From NCBI RefSeq assembly GCF_900497805.2, contig NW_020947390.1, forward strand, positions 2,259,145 through 2,323,144: 64,000 nt of DNA, read 5' to 3'. The notes under the pieces were generated by a model that worked only from the letters and a program-made list of their open reading frames with translations, was not told the DNA's origin and ran no database searches. The position numbers and the translations under genes were made by a program. Source of the stretch: Vombatus ursinus. Taxonomy: Eukaryota > Chordata > Mammalia > Diprotodontia > Vombatidae. Shown here one piece after another: positions 30,131-41,759 of the stretch. Every line of letters begins with the position of its first letter. Position 1 is the stretch's first letter.

Positions 30131-32560
30131 TAATTCCAACTCCCAGATAGAAAGGGGGATGACAAACTTTTACATTTCAATAGCTGAGGAAGTGACAGCT
30201 TTTGGCCTTACTTTAAAGCTTCTTACCACGTGAGTGGAACCAAATACTATGTAATTATATGTTTTTGTTGTGTGTTCTTAAAGTATTTGAATTGGGTAAA
30301 TAATGATCTAATCATTCCCTGAGCACTTTGTATACTTTCTAATTAAAGTCTGGCATACTATTATGTAGACATGCAACTGGATCATTAGGAAGAAAAGCCC
30401 CTTTATTTGCAGCAATTGGATAATTAGAAACAACAAGCCAGCCAGAGTGTGGGAAGCTCTAAAATCAGATGAAGTTAGTTGCCCAAGCTCACACACAGTT
30501 GGAATTCTTCAGGCCTGCCTGCTAAACAAAAGCTTCAGATGGGCCCTGTCACAGCAGGTAGTTGGTGATGCTGTGCAGAACATGACTGCATGGATATTCA
30601 AGGCTCATTTCAAACAAATATTATTACCTTTATGTTCATAAGTTTGAGTGCTTGATTTTAGAGTATAAGATAGAGCTTTATTTTATGACTTGTGGCTATG
30701 ACAGCTTAACCTATGCCCACTTAATTTAAAAAAAAAGTACTTAAAACACGTTATTAGATTTCAGGAAACAATTTGACAAAATTGTCTACTATGATGCATG
30801 CTATTTTAAGGCTCAATAAATTAGAAACATTCCACCTTTGGCATTCCAGGTTAAATATTTCCTTGCAGACACCTAGCTATGTGATAGTTATCAGTTTCAG
30901 CTAAGTACAACATAGAGAAGGAAAGAGCAAGAAGGAATTTGAGAAATAAGTGAAAGGCTTGAAAGCACAATTTCAAGTGTTCTAAAATTCTGTCTACCAG
31001 GACCCCTATAACTCAACAACCATGTCTAGAGGCATTTCAGGCCATGCCTCTGCCTCTAGGCTACCTTTTAAAAATAAGTATGTCTGCTTTAGAAATTGAC
31101 AAAAGTCTTTGAGGTTGGCCTTAAGGGTAGATATTAGACTCTGCTCTATTTTTTAAGGAGAGTTCTCATGTAGTAAGTCTCAAAACCTGCCTGGGTCTTG
31201 TTGAACTGGACTAGAACAGCAGAGAGATGCATTCTATAAATATGTGGGATAAAGAGTTATTGAAAACAACTACAAAAAAAAACCCATTGTGTAAGTAGAG
31301 AATAATGATCTTTGTGCCCTTAAATCTTTGACAGGGCTTTGTTCCACCCTGTTTTACACTGTGGTTCTATTTTGTTTCTTTTTGGAAGAGCAAAGCAGAA
31401 TGCCAGTCTGAGCTCCCCTACCCATTGAGATGGTTTTTCTTATGTATCAACTTGTTGGTTGGATTCTTTTTTCTTCATGAACTGAGAAGTCTGTGCATTT
31501 GAAATGGAATAGCATTGAACATTTTTGTTCGAAACAGAAATAAGTAAAATAAAAATTCTTTGGATATGACTGCCATCACTGGGAATTAGTATATTCAAAT
31601 GTTGAGTATGATCAAACATCAATAGAAAAAAAAATAATTGCAGTGGAGCTGTAATTAGACTTCCCAATAAACACCATTTATTTCTTTAACAATAAAATAT
31701 AAACTGACTCTACCACTAAGACTCCATTCTCCCCCACCCCTTCCCCTTTTAAAGGCAGTGCTAAGAAAACTGGAGTAGAATCAAGCAATTATGTGAGTCT
31801 ATATCTTGTTTCTTTGCTTGGCTACACAGATTTGATCTGTGAAGCTGGGAATGTTTTTTTTTCCCCCCCAAATCACAAGTCAACTGATTTCCCTTTCCCA
31901 CAGATGTTTTTCCTAAATATTTTGGATAAAAATATCTCTTTCATGTTCATGAAACAATATTATTCACATTATTAATGTGAAGTTACATAGTAATGTGGGT
32001 GTTAATCAGTGGACAGGAAAACATAATGGGAATTAAATGTGCTTTTTTTTTCGGCAGTGAAGATTCAGTGCTTACTGAGATTTTTTTGGTCATTAATTTA
32101 AGTTTGCAAGGATAACATTCAAGATGTTTTTCTTTTTCAGTAGCTTGTCTAAAATTATATATTTTCTCAGTGCATAAATAATGATACCTTACTGTTTGGA
32201 CCAAGGGAATATACCAGTCTTTTCATAAGCATGGTTAATTGAGAGAAAGGAATTATCTTTCAAATAGAATCCACTATTAGCGGTATCATTCTAGCTGGCT
32301 GGTACAGTTCCACGTATTCTGATTTCACTCTCAAATGCTCAGGGTAGTTTAATGGATTAGTTACTCTGCTGACTTTGCCATGAGCTTTTTTCCATTGCTC
32401 TTCTCATTTAAAAACTCTGAAGTTACCCTTTGGATTATTACCTCTACCTGTTCTCTTGTTTGGAACAATGTCTACCACACCCATGCATAGAAAGAGTGTC
32501 TGGAGAAAAATTTTTGTCATCTACTCCTTTCTCAATTTTCTCATATGATGCTATCAACTG
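30130..32560. other. Long intron block with few or no repeats, 2.4 kb
   Basis: The longest stretch in which I recognise no LINE or SINE, apart from a possible MIR trace near 30440-30510 (GAAGTTAGTTGCCCAAGC). Short homopolymers only. No exon found. Confidence 0.45.
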
Positions 32561-32735
32561 GTAGGACCTAGAGTAAAAACGTATCAGTAGTTTGGATCTG
32601 AATGCTAGTTCTGTTTTGTATCACCGGTAGGGCCTCAGGTAAGCCATTTAACATCTTAAGGATTCAGTTTGCTTATTCGTGAAATAAAGAGGTTGGGCTA
32701 GATGTTGTCTCTGGTCCTTGAAATCTCATTTATTG
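32560..32735 (+). repeat. MIR3/Ther-2-type SINE, diverged
   Basis: TAAGCCATTTAACATCTTAA, GGTTGGGCTAGATGTTGTCT, GGTCCTTGAAATCTCATT. Confidence 0.6.
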
Positions 32736-33495
32736 GTTAAGTTGTGGTGATCTAAGCTTTACCAGGTCCCAGTACCCTAAAAGCCTGTACATAGTTCTCC
32801 AGGAGTTACTAGATCACTTTGAATATAGTCTAGTCACTTCCATTAAGTACTTTTTTTTTTCTGTATCATTCCTTCCCCCCCCTTTTTAAGGTTAAATACT
32901 TTTAGATTATTTATAGCCTGTATCTTTCTGATGTATTCTAATTAGAATGATTATTCCCTCCCCCTTCCTTAGAACATGTTGATTGTAATTGACTTTGTAG
33001 TTGACAGAAATTGGGTAATTTTCTGTGGAATATTTGTGCCTGAGCAGGATAGTCCTTCCTGGCTATTGATTTTATTTCATTTACTTTGTTGCACATTTTT
33101 TTTTTGTTTTAGGTCATGTTTTTTTACAAAAACAAATAAACCTTTAAAAATATAGTATAAATGAATGTGAATACAAGTTAGAACAGATATAAATAACTTC
33201 ATAAAAAGCTCAAAGTACTAAAGAATTCTCTCATGTGGGATTATTATCAAATAATTTTATGATTGTGATGGATAATATATCATGAAGATTTTAGTTATGG
33301 TCAGGTGGAATTCTATGGGAAAGTAATGTATGGCATTGAGTGTTTAACCTTGATAGAACTACAAGAATGTTTTGTCCTCCATTTGTTCCTGACAATAGTT
33401 TGGTAATTTATTTTAGATATTTGGTAAGAATTTTCTTTTTATTAATCAGGATTATAATTATCAACAAATATATTATTGACTGCAGGCTTTGTCAT
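32735..33495. other. Intronic DNA without a recognised feature
   Basis: AT-rich with several T runs; nothing recognised. Confidence 0.4.
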
Positions 33496-33620
33496 ATCGT
33501 ATTGGATACAGTGGAGTCTATATGCTATTGTTTACATGTAGAATTTGCTCTTGAGGAACTTGTAATCTAGTGAGCTGTAAAGGACAAATGTGTATCACAG
33601 TTTGTCAGTAAAATAAATAA
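33495..33620 (-). mobile_element. L2 3' tail, antisense, diverged
   Basis: GAATTTGCTCTTGAGGAACT followed by TGTAATCTAGTGAG matches the CTCAAGGAGCTNACAATCTA block. Confidence 0.55.
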
Positions 33621-33649
33621 ACTAATTGACTACACAGCAAGAATTTAAT

Positions 33650-33795
33650 ACAGAAGAGGAAAGATCATGGAACTTAGAATTGAAGGTGACCCTAGAGACC
33701 AATTTCTCAATTTTACAGGAGAGGAAACTGAGGGCAAGAAAGTCCCAAGGTTATACAAATAACAGAGCTGAAATTTGGAGACTGAATGTCAAATT
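33650..33795 (-). repeat. MIR3-type SINE, antisense
   Basis: GATCATGGAACTTAGAATTG, GACCCTAGAGACCAATTTCT, TTTTACAGGAGAGGAAACTG, AGAGCTGAAATTTGGAGAC. Confidence 0.7.
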
Positions 33796-33799
33796 AGAC

Positions 33800-33892
33800 A
33801 GTGTGTATACAGAGCTTTGCAAAACAATGTACTGTGTAAATGTTAGCTAATATGGTGATGATGATAATGATGATGATATTGATGATGATGTC
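33800..33892 (+). repeat. MIR-like SINE 3' end with (GAT)n tail
   Basis: GCTTTGCAAAACAATGTACT, GTGTAAATGTTAGCTAATAT, then GAT repeats to 33890. Only the 3' end survives. Confidence 0.65.
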
Positions 33893-34064
33893 AGATGGAT
33901 GAAGTGACTCTTGAAGCATGAAGACTGAACATAGCCAAAAGCAAAGATAGCAGATGCTTCCCTTGTGTAATATTGTAGCTGTCATCTACCATGCTTGTTG
34001 TTGTTAAGTATATTTAGGATCCCTGAGAGCACTCTATTCAGTGATGTAGATTGTGACCCATGAA

Positions 34065-34345
34065 CACCGTTTAGATGTTCACCTTTTGGGAACTAGGTAA
34101 AATGGATGGAAGTTGCAAAGATCAAATTTTAGGCTTGATGAAGAAATGCTTCCTAATAATTAGAGCTAGTCAAATGTGGAATGGCCTACCTGGGAAGGTA
34201 GTAGGTTCCCCTTCACTAGAGGTCTTCATGCAAAAGCTGGATGACTACTTATTGGCTATGTAGTGGGGATCCTTTTTTGGGGGAATGAGATGGACTGGGT
34301 GGTTGCTGAGGTCTCTTTCAGCTTTGAAATTGTGTGTTTCCATGG
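34065..34345 (+). mobile_element. L3/CR1 LINE 3' end
   Basis: GGAAGTTGCAAAGATCAAAT, AATGCTTCCTAATAATTAGA, TGGAATGGCCTACCTGGGAA, GTAGTAGGTTCCCCTTCAC, AAAAGCTGGATGACTACTTA, GCTGAGGTCTCTTTCAGC. Confidence 0.9.
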
Positions 34346-34439
34346 GCTTCAGGAGTAGCTATGGCTGAAAAAATTCCTTTGCTGACCAGCTGGTCAGCTT
34401 AAATCCATTACCAAATCTTTATTATAAGTAGTCGTAGCT

Positions 34440-34665
34440 CAAATTCAGTCATGAATAGTGCTTTCAGGTTTGTAAAATATTTTACATAGATTATCTCCTC
34501 TGAGCCTCAAGCTGAGCCTCACAACCCTTGAAAAGTAGGCAGTGCCAATATTATCCCCATTTTACAGACATAGAAACTAAGGTCTGCTAGTTAATGTCAC
34601 AGTAGTATTTAAAGTGCAGACTGCCAGATTATAGGTGGGGCACTGTGCACCACACTCTAGTTCCT
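34440..34665 (-). repeat. MIR (Ther-1) CORE-SINE, antisense
   Basis: TGTAAAATATTTTACATAGA, TGAGCCTCACAACCCTTGAA, TATTATCCCCATTTTACAGA. Confidence 0.8.
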
Positions 34666-34734
34666 CTCATTAGCAAAGCCTTTCTAGCTTGGATAGCAAC
34701 ACCTATAGGGATTTATGCTCTTGAGACATACCTC

Positions 34735-35335
34735 TGAGAACCCAGGATCATTTCTATTTCATGATGAGTCCCTACTCAGGAAACGCCAGTGACTCCCTCT
34801 AGTATCAAATATAAAATATTGTGTTTGGTTTAAAAGCCCTAATTTACACCACCTGGTCTCTTCCTAAACCTTTCCAGTCCTCTTACACTTTACTCTCCTT
34901 CAGGTATTCTGAAGTCCAGATATGATAACCTTGCTGTTCCTCCCATAGGACACTCCTGTTTTTCCCTGCTTGGAAATTTCTCCTTCCTTCGTCTATGCCT
35001 GGAACGCCTATTTTTCTTGTCTCTGGCTTTCCTGACTTCCGTCTTTATCACTTATTATTATCCTTATGCCAGGAATCTTATAAGTATTTGAATTCTTGTT
35101 GACTTCATTTGACTTGATGTTTGTTTTGCAGGAAAACCCACCAAAGAAGGAATGCAGTTTCTTTTGGGACTCTGTACACTTTTATATTCAAAAAGGTGGA
35201 GGTCTGGCAAGGTGTAGGAGATTTCCAGAAATTTTTGCTTGGGTGCTCAGAGGTTGAACTATATGCAGTGAGGGATTATTTAATTTTTATCATTGTCTCT
35301 GTCTGCAACACAGTGCCTGGTATGTAGAAGGGGCA
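34735..35335 (+). mobile_element. L2 LINE 3' portion
   Basis: CAGTGACTCCCTCTAGTATC, TAAAAGCCCTAATTTACACC, CCTTTCCAGTCCTCTTACAC, TGCCTGGAACGCCTATTTTT, and the tail CAACACAGTGCCTGGTATG. 35100-35260 does not match and may be a further insertion. Confidence 0.8.
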
Positions 35336-35439
35336 TAAAATACATTATAGACAAGTAGATGAAAAAACATGCTTCATGAACCCCTGAGATATACCTTCTC
35401 TTTTCCCCTCTTCCTCTATCTCTCTTCCCTTTCCCCCAG

Positions 35440-35850
35440 CATCCTTCCTATTTTTTTGCTCAAATCCAACTCAGATATGCCGTCCTCCAGGTCATCCTGC
35501 CCAGAGCTCTTCCTGGCCAAAAGCTGAAACAAATCTTTCTCCTCTCAACTCTCCTAGCATCTTATGTTTGCATTATAATTACATGTTGGCATTTCTGTGT
35601 GAAGTTACAGTTAACTTAGCATATCTCTTTTCCCTTACTGTTAATTCTGGGAAGGAAAAGATCAGGTTTAAATAAATTATTGTGTCCCCTTTATCACATT
35701 AGCACAATGTCTAAAGTAAGGGCTCAATAAAAATTCCATTAGACTGTAAGCTTCTTGAGGACAAGAACCAATGTTTTGCCTTTCTTTGTATCTCTAGCTC
35801 TTAGTACTTTGCACACAGTAAGCATATAATAAATGGTTGTTGACTATCGA
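35440..35850 (+). mobile_element. L2 LINE 3' end
   Basis: CTCAAATCCAACTCAGATAT, TGCCCAGAGCTCTTCCTGG, CTCTCCTAGCATCTTATGTT, TAGACTGTAAGCTTCTTGAG, TAAGCATATAATAAATGG. Two overlapping tail-like blocks (35700 and 35745) may mean two copies. Confidence 0.82.
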
Positions 35851-36365
35851 TCAGAATGAAACAAAGGATTTCTCTAAGGGAACTTTGTTTTACCAAAGTG
35901 GCCAAAGACATACCACCTAGAGGAGATAGAGAAATTTTTAAGCATTTAAAAGGAGATGTCTCAAAAGAACCATTGAAGGAAGGGTTAAGCTGGTAGGAAG
36001 AGAATCATGTGATATGGTGGTTTATTACATTATTATCCTATTCAAAAATTTATTTCCCTAGGGTGGGAAGATGGGCCAGATTTCATTCTTCTAACTTCCT
36101 ATTTTTAAATTATGCTATTGCAACAGTGAAGTCTCTCTGTTTGTGGAATTTATAGCTTAGAAATTTTATATACAATATAGCCAAATGTGTTTTTTCCAGT
36201 TTTATTATTATCAAGTCAAGCTTTTCTAGAACTTCTTAGCTAGCTACATTTACGTATCATTTATAAGATTAAAGACTGTTCAGACTCCCATAGACTTTTT
36301 TGTTCTCCACGAAAACCCTTCTAATTTAATTCTAATTTAAATATCTATTTTTAAAATTTTTGTAC
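35850..36365. other. Intronic DNA without a recognised feature
   Basis: Nothing recognised. Confidence 0.4.
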
Positions 36366-36650
36366 AAAGGGAATTTTATAAGTTTTTATTGATATTTTCT
36401 GTTTCTTACATCACCATAATTACCCCATATGTCTCACATCCCCCTGCCAGAGAGCCATCCTATATGACAAATAATATTTATTTAGATAGGTAAAAAAAAA
36501 ATTATCACAACCGATCAGTATATTGAAAGAATCTGAAAACACATGCAACGTGTTACATGTAAATTGAACATTTAATGCTTATGTGGAAAATAGCTAATGC
36601 TTTGTACAACATCCTGTGGAGAACATGGGTGCTTATTGAGTAATTTCTTT
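36365..36650 (-). mobile_element. LINE-1 3' end, antisense
   Basis: TTTATTGATATTTTCTGTTT, CTTACATCACCATAATTACC, CCAGAGAGCCATCCTATATG, AATCTGAAAACACATGCAAC. Shared with 41105 and 49475. Confidence 0.72.
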
Positions 36651-37125
36651 CCAGATCACTTTACCAGCTTTAAATATTCTAAGTTGCAAGGTGAGAAAGG
36701 TTAGACTATGCCAGAGAACAGCCCTGAATTTTGCCTGGTGGTCTGTGAGGCACACCTTTTTCATGGGTAGTAGAAAGGACAATAATGGGCATATGATCAG
36801 TTGTCTGTATAATAGCATTAATGAGATTGAGGTTCTCCACCACTGAAATAGGAAGGCTTTGTCATATGTCTGTTTCATTTTCCATTTAGGAGACATTCCA
36901 GGTGGAAACTTTTTTAGCAAATTACGTTTTAGTTTTCATGCTTAAATATTCATTGTTTTTTTTTTCTTTAGTTGAAGAATATTTGACTGTAACAGAGAAT
37001 TCTGAGACTGGCACTGAAAATCTTAATTTTCTATTCTAATGCTTACCATAAAGATGTAGTGTCAAAGCATCAAGATGTATTATTGATATTCTTTTTATGC
37101 CTCTCTTCTTCCGGTTCATATGATC
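36650..37125. other. Intronic DNA without a recognised feature
   Basis: Nothing recognised; it could contain more of the L1. Confidence 0.4.
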
Positions 37126-37310
37126 ATAGGACCACAGATTTAGAATTGTATGTAGTATAACCTTCCTAGCTTAAATGAGCATACTGAGGCATTGAGGTTA
37201 AATGATTTGCCCAGGGTCATACAACTAAGAAGTGTCTGAGCTAAGATTTCAATCTAGGTCTTCTACACTCCAATTCATTACCTTGTTTTCTGTGCTACGT
37301 AACTTCTGAT
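37125..37310 (-). repeat. MIR3/Ther-2-type SINE, antisense
   Basis: GACCACAGATTTAGAATTGT, GAGCATACTGAGGCATTGAG, GATTTGCCCAGGGTCATAC, TCTACACTCCAATTCATTAC. Confidence 0.78.
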
Positions 37311-37387
37311 CTTTAACCATTCAGTGTTCTGACGTTTTAACCCTTTTAGAAAAAACTAAGGATTGAATGAAGAAGGGGAAAGTGGGT

Positions 37388-37452
37388 GGATCCAGAACTG
37401 TGATTTCATTGGTGCCTTTAAGGAATACTCCCTTAGCAGAGGCAGATTAGCA
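37388..37452 (-). repeat. Family B SINE tail, antisense
   Basis: GAACTGTGATTTCATTGGTG, AGGAATACTCCCTTAGCAGA, GGCAGATTAGCAG: reverse complement of the tail seen at 12420-12475. Confidence 0.65.
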
Positions 37453-37504
37453 GCTTTGATAGTTAAAACTAAGAATAATTTTATGATTTTTTGACACATT
37501 GATC

Positions 37505-37680
37505 TATGGAACTTTTAAAAAAAATTAATATTATATTTTCCCCCAGTTACATGTGAAAACAGTTTATAACATTCATTTTTAAAACTGCCAAATTCTCTCT
37601 CTTTCTCCCTCTCTACCCGCATCATGTGTAACTTGTTTAAAAAAACAAATTAAGTCAAGCTACATAGTTAGAATTTAGTG
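37505..37680 (-). mobile_element. LINE-1 3' UTR fragment, antisense
   Basis: TTTTCCCCCAGTTACATGTG, AAAACAGTTTATAACATTCA, AAATTCTCTCTCTTTCTCCC. Confidence 0.7.
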
Positions 37681-37774
37681 AATCCTGAGTACTGCAAGAT
37701 TTTTCTTATGTTTTTGTTTATGTTAAGATTCATTTGTATTTTATCTGTTAGCTCTATGCATTTATTCAGTAAAT

Positions 37775-37925
37775 TACTAGCTGGGGGGTTGGTGTTCAGT
37801 ATAGCTTGTCTATGCACAGCACTGTGTTGGGCAGTTGGGTAAATACAAAGTTGAGTAAGACATTGCCTTTAGCTTCAAGGAGCTCATAATTTAGCAGATT
37901 ATGTGATTAAAGAACATAAGTGTAA
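37775..37925 (-). mobile_element. L2 3' tail, antisense, diverged
   Basis: GCACAGCACTGTGTTGGGCA, TTAGCTTCAAGGAGCTCATA, ATTTAGCAGATTATG. Confidence 0.7.
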
Positions 37926-38645
37926 TGTCAGGTTGAGAATTATCCCCTCCTATTACCTAAACCATGATAGATAAAACAAAGAAAGAGAATTCCCTATTGC
38001 CATTAAAATTATGTTGCTTCCAACATAGATTTTTCTTTTATTCAGTTAGTCAAGCCTAGCTCCTATTCCTAACATCATCTTCCTAAGTGCCATTATTGCT
38101 TTCTCACATAGTATGTTATGTACAGACATAAATAATTAAGTCCAAACAGGATGGTTTCACTATTATTGTCTATGAGAATAGAGCATTATAATAATGCTGT
38201 TTGAACAGATTTGGCATATACTCTTATAGCTGGGTTTAGAACCCAGGAGAAGAAATGGATCTGGATGGCTTCCATTTGGGGAACTCTGCAGTTTTCCATA
38301 ATCTAAGCTCCTGACTCCTTATGTCTCAGCCTTCTTTATTCCCCTTCATAGTTCTTGGGACTTAAAATTTCTGTTGAGTTTTTGGCCTCATTAAAAATTG
38401 TTCATTCTCTCATTGATTTTCTTTCTTATCCTTCTTGTTTGTGTATTTTAGATTATTATTGTGACTGTTCTGTATCTTTTATCTTTGTTGTTCTTAGGTG
38501 ATTTTAATATATCAGACAATTTTAATTGATGGTAACAATCCTTCCATTATGTACTGGAAATTGGTCGGAAAATTGGATTGAATATGCAGAATTTAGCTTT
38601 ATAGGAAGCTATATGTTGTCTCCTATATAGCCCAGCTATATATAG
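37925..38645. other. Intronic DNA without a recognised feature
   Basis: Nothing recognised. Confidence 0.4.
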
Positions 38646-38935
38646 TCCCCTAGGTTGCCTAGTGGCTAAGAGTAATGGAATTTGAGTTAGAAAGATTTGA
38701 GTTCAAATCCCATCTTGGATACGTACTAGCTATGTGATCCTAGGCTTGTAACCTCTTGGCCTCAGTTTGTTCATCTATTAAATGACAGCACCTACCTCAT
38801 AGATAATAATCACATCTACCTCACAGGATTATTGTGAGGATCAAAGGAGATAACATAGACCAAGCACTTTGCAAACCTTAAAGTGCTACCTAAATGCCAG
38901 TTGATATTGCTGTTGTTATTATTATTTTTCATAGA
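38645..38935 (+). repeat. MIR-like SINE, long form
   Basis: GGTTGCCTAGTGGCTAAGAG, GATTTGAGTTCAAATCCCAT, CCTCAGTTTGTTCATCTATT, CAGGATTATTGTGAGGATCA, CTTTGCAAACCTTAAAGTGC, GTTATTATTATTTTT. A short internal block (TAGATAATAATCACATCTAC) looks duplicated. Confidence 0.85.
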
Positions 38936-39129
38936 CCAGTATATGTCAAAGCCCATTATCAGGCTATTGGTTCCACCTGTGTGACTTAGGATCCATCATT
39001 ATTTGTATTTGACTTGAAAAAATCCAAAGAAGCAATGCATGTCAGATGGTTTTCTTGATTATTGCATCTTCTCCCAATATTTGTAGCTGTATAATATGGC
39101 TTGACATTTTATTTGCAACATAATTAGAA

Positions 39130-39360
39130 GGAGCACAAGAGTTAGAAGGCTTTTAGAGTTAAGTTCTCCCTTCATCACCTGAGAAATTATATGACTGTGG
39201 ATAAGACACAAACTCTGAGCCTCAGTTTCCTCATATGAAAAATGAAATAATAGTAATTACATTATCTACCTTACAGGGTTATAGTGAGAATAAAATAAGA
39301 TATTGTATATAGAATGCTTTTTAAATGTGTAGTACTATGTTTTTATTACTATCATTATGC
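39130..39360 (+). repeat. MIR-like SINE
   Basis: GAGCCTCAGTTTCCTCATAT, ATTATCTACCTTACAGGGTT, ATAGAATGCTTTTTAAATGT. Confidence 0.75.
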
Positions 39361-39589
39361 AGATTCTTCTGAATTAGTGGAAGTTCTGAATTTTATATAA
39401 TCTATTAAAATGCAGCTTCAAAACTTTAAGGTTATCTAGTGGAGTGGTATATACATTAACTTCCTAATCAAACTCATACTTCCTGTGCATTTCAATGCAT
39501 AGCCCAACAATCTTGTACCTAGGACTACTCATAGCAATTCTTATTTATTCATTCTTTCACTTATCTATTTATTTTTTGCAGTTTACATT

Positions 39590-40110
39590 TATAGTTGCAT
39601 TTTATGATTTAAGTGATTTCCCCACAACTACTCCTAGAGTTAGATAGTTATTATTTCAATTCTTGTTGTTCAGTCATTTCAGTTGTGTCTGACTCTTTAT
39701 GACCCCATTTGGGGTTTTCTTGGCAAAGATACTGGAGTGGTTTGCTGGTTCCTTCTCTAGTTCGTTTTACAGATGAGGAAACTGAAGCCAACTGGGTTAA
39801 GTGACTTGCCCAAGGTCACATAGCTAGTAAGTGTCTGAGGCTTGATTTGAACTCAGGAAGTCATATGAGTCTTCCTGACTCCAGGGCTGGAACTCCATCT
39901 ACTGTGGGGTGTTGGTTGGAAGGGCCAAACCTCTGCTGTCATTTCTGTTTTACAGACGTTATTATTATTTCAATTTTAAAGGTGAAGAAAATGAGGTACA
40001 GAGAAGTAAATGATTTGTCCACCATACATGGCAGAGAGAAATGGTTTTTGAATTCAGGTCTTTTGACTCTCAAAGGCTGCTTATCATTACCATCCTTACA
40101 GTGTCTTTGC
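39590..40110 (-). repeat. MIR-like SINE, antisense, split by a MAR1
   Basis: The left piece ends in GTTATTATTTCAAT; the right piece begins with the same bases and continues with TTTTAAAGGTGAAGAAAATG, AGGTACAGAGAAGTAAATGA and TTTTTGAATTCAGGTC. Confidence 0.78.
39661..39961 (-). repeat. MAR1 CORE-SINE, antisense, with 13-base duplication and extra 5' sequence
   Basis: TTGTTGTTCAGTCATTTCAG, GACCCCATTTGGGGTTTTCT and GATACTGGAGTGGTTTGCTG, down to CCATCTACTGTGG. The duplication TTATTATTTCAAT lies at 39648-39660 and 39962-39974. Between the normal MAR1 end (about 39898) and the right duplication are about 60 bases that are not MAR1, so the inserted unit seems to carry additional 5' sequence. Confidence 0.88.
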
Positions 40111-41105
40111 TTAGATGTTTTGCTCCTATGATTTCTTCTCTTCCTCGCTTCCACATCAGCTTAATTTCAGGTATTCATGATTTTTTCAGTTAGTCACTCA
40201 AAGACCACTATATAAGGGGTAATACAGAATTTAATGAGAGGAGATGCTTAATTGTAGGAGAGAGTTATAATCAAGGATAGGAGATGAAAAGGAATAGGTT
40301 ATAACACTTAATATGAATTTCTCAGAGGCTTATGAGGAGAGCCCCACCTGTCATAAGTATCAATGAAATTCATTTTACTGGGTTTGTAATAGAAACAAAC
40401 TGCTCTTGATAGCCAAACAAGTACAACCAGTCAATCTGCATAAATCAGTATTGGATGTTTACCAAGCTCTTCAAAATGCTCAGATAAAGTGAAACTATAG
40501 TGTTGCTTCTTGGGGATTGGTGGATCACTACTCCAGGTTAACTATCATATAAAATACAAATGAATTAGTTTTTCAAACATGCTATAGTTTCTTCCAAGGT
40601 CCAGTGTGAACATAGGCATGCATGTTGTACCTACTCCTGGGCCTTGTAAAAAGAAAGACTGGTCCAGTCTCTGGGATGCTGCTATGTACTTGGTAGAAAG
40701 CTGTGCAGCCCTGTGGTTCCATAGGGGAAAAAATCTCTATTATTATGGTTTCTTTCCCATAAGTGCTGAAGAACAGAAGCCTCCGGAGAATGGCTGTTAG
40801 CAGCTTACACTCATGTATTCTCTCTGATGTCTTTCGTTGGCCTACATCTTGGAGGGAAGGGTTTGATTGCAACATTCAGAGTCCTTAGTAGGTACAGGGG
40901 TAAAGGGTTGGGAGAGACAAAAAAGAGCCAAATCTCTGCTCTCATCAGACTCAAGATCCTTCCAGGCTAGGCTTTCTCAGATTGTTACATTTTGTTTCCT
41001 TATCCATTTGTCCCTGAAATCTCTTTACTTATTTGAAATTCAATAGTGATAATAGTAATGAATAGGAAAGTAAATATTCATTGTGATCCTGTAAACATTC
41101 AATGA
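40110..41105. other. Intron block without recognised features, 1 kb
   Basis: Overlapping short frames on both strands near 40580-40875 look like chance. No splice-flanked exon. Confidence 0.45.
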
Positions 41106-41280
41106 ACAGTTTTTTTTTAAGTACATTTTTATTAGCATCATTTGTTTTTTTACATCACCAAAATTTCCCCCTCTGTCCTTCTGCCCCCCTTTCCAGAGAG
41201 CCATTCTATGTAACAAATAAGTTTTTTTAAAAAAAGATGCCAAAAATATCAGCAAAGCTAAACAAAGTTCTCGAATTAGG
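41105..41280 (-). mobile_element. LINE-1 3' end, antisense
   Basis: TACATTTTTATTAGCATCAT, TTTTTTTACATCACCAAAAT, TTTCCAGAGAGCCATTCTAT, ATATCAGCAAAGCTAAACAA. Confidence 0.75.
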
Positions 41281-41698
41281 AGTGTAGTCTAACATTTAGA
41301 TTTTTTTTTAATTCTATGTTTAAAAGGATTTAGTATTCTGTTGTCTGAACCCAGGAAGATGATATGGGGGCTCTTGGCTACTCTGTAGACAGTGAGATAA
41401 CAGCATGCTTATAGGTATGGCTTAAAGTCAGTGGTAGGTGTCAAGGCAGTTGCTCAGTTAGTTGCACATTGAATCAGGCAGAGATGAAGCCAAGATTGGA
41501 GGTTTGAACTAGTTTCCTTGTGTGACAGCATTATAAATCATACCTCTCATAATTAATGTTAGTAATGCTCCTTAAGTATCACTCCCTTTCAGTTGTGAAA
41601 ATGAGAGCCAAAAAGAGAGGGGAAAAGAGAAAGGAAATATCAAGAACCCAGAAAACACTCAAATCTTTTAAAACTAAAGTCAAGCTCTTGGGAAAGAA

Positions 41699-41759
41699 TG
41701 TGTGTGTGTGTATGTATGTATGTATGTATGTATGTATGTGTGTGTGTGTGTGTGTGTGT
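41699..41759. repeat. (TG)n(TATG)n(TG)n microsatellite
   Basis: TG units, then about seven TATG units, then TG units. Confidence 0.97.
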
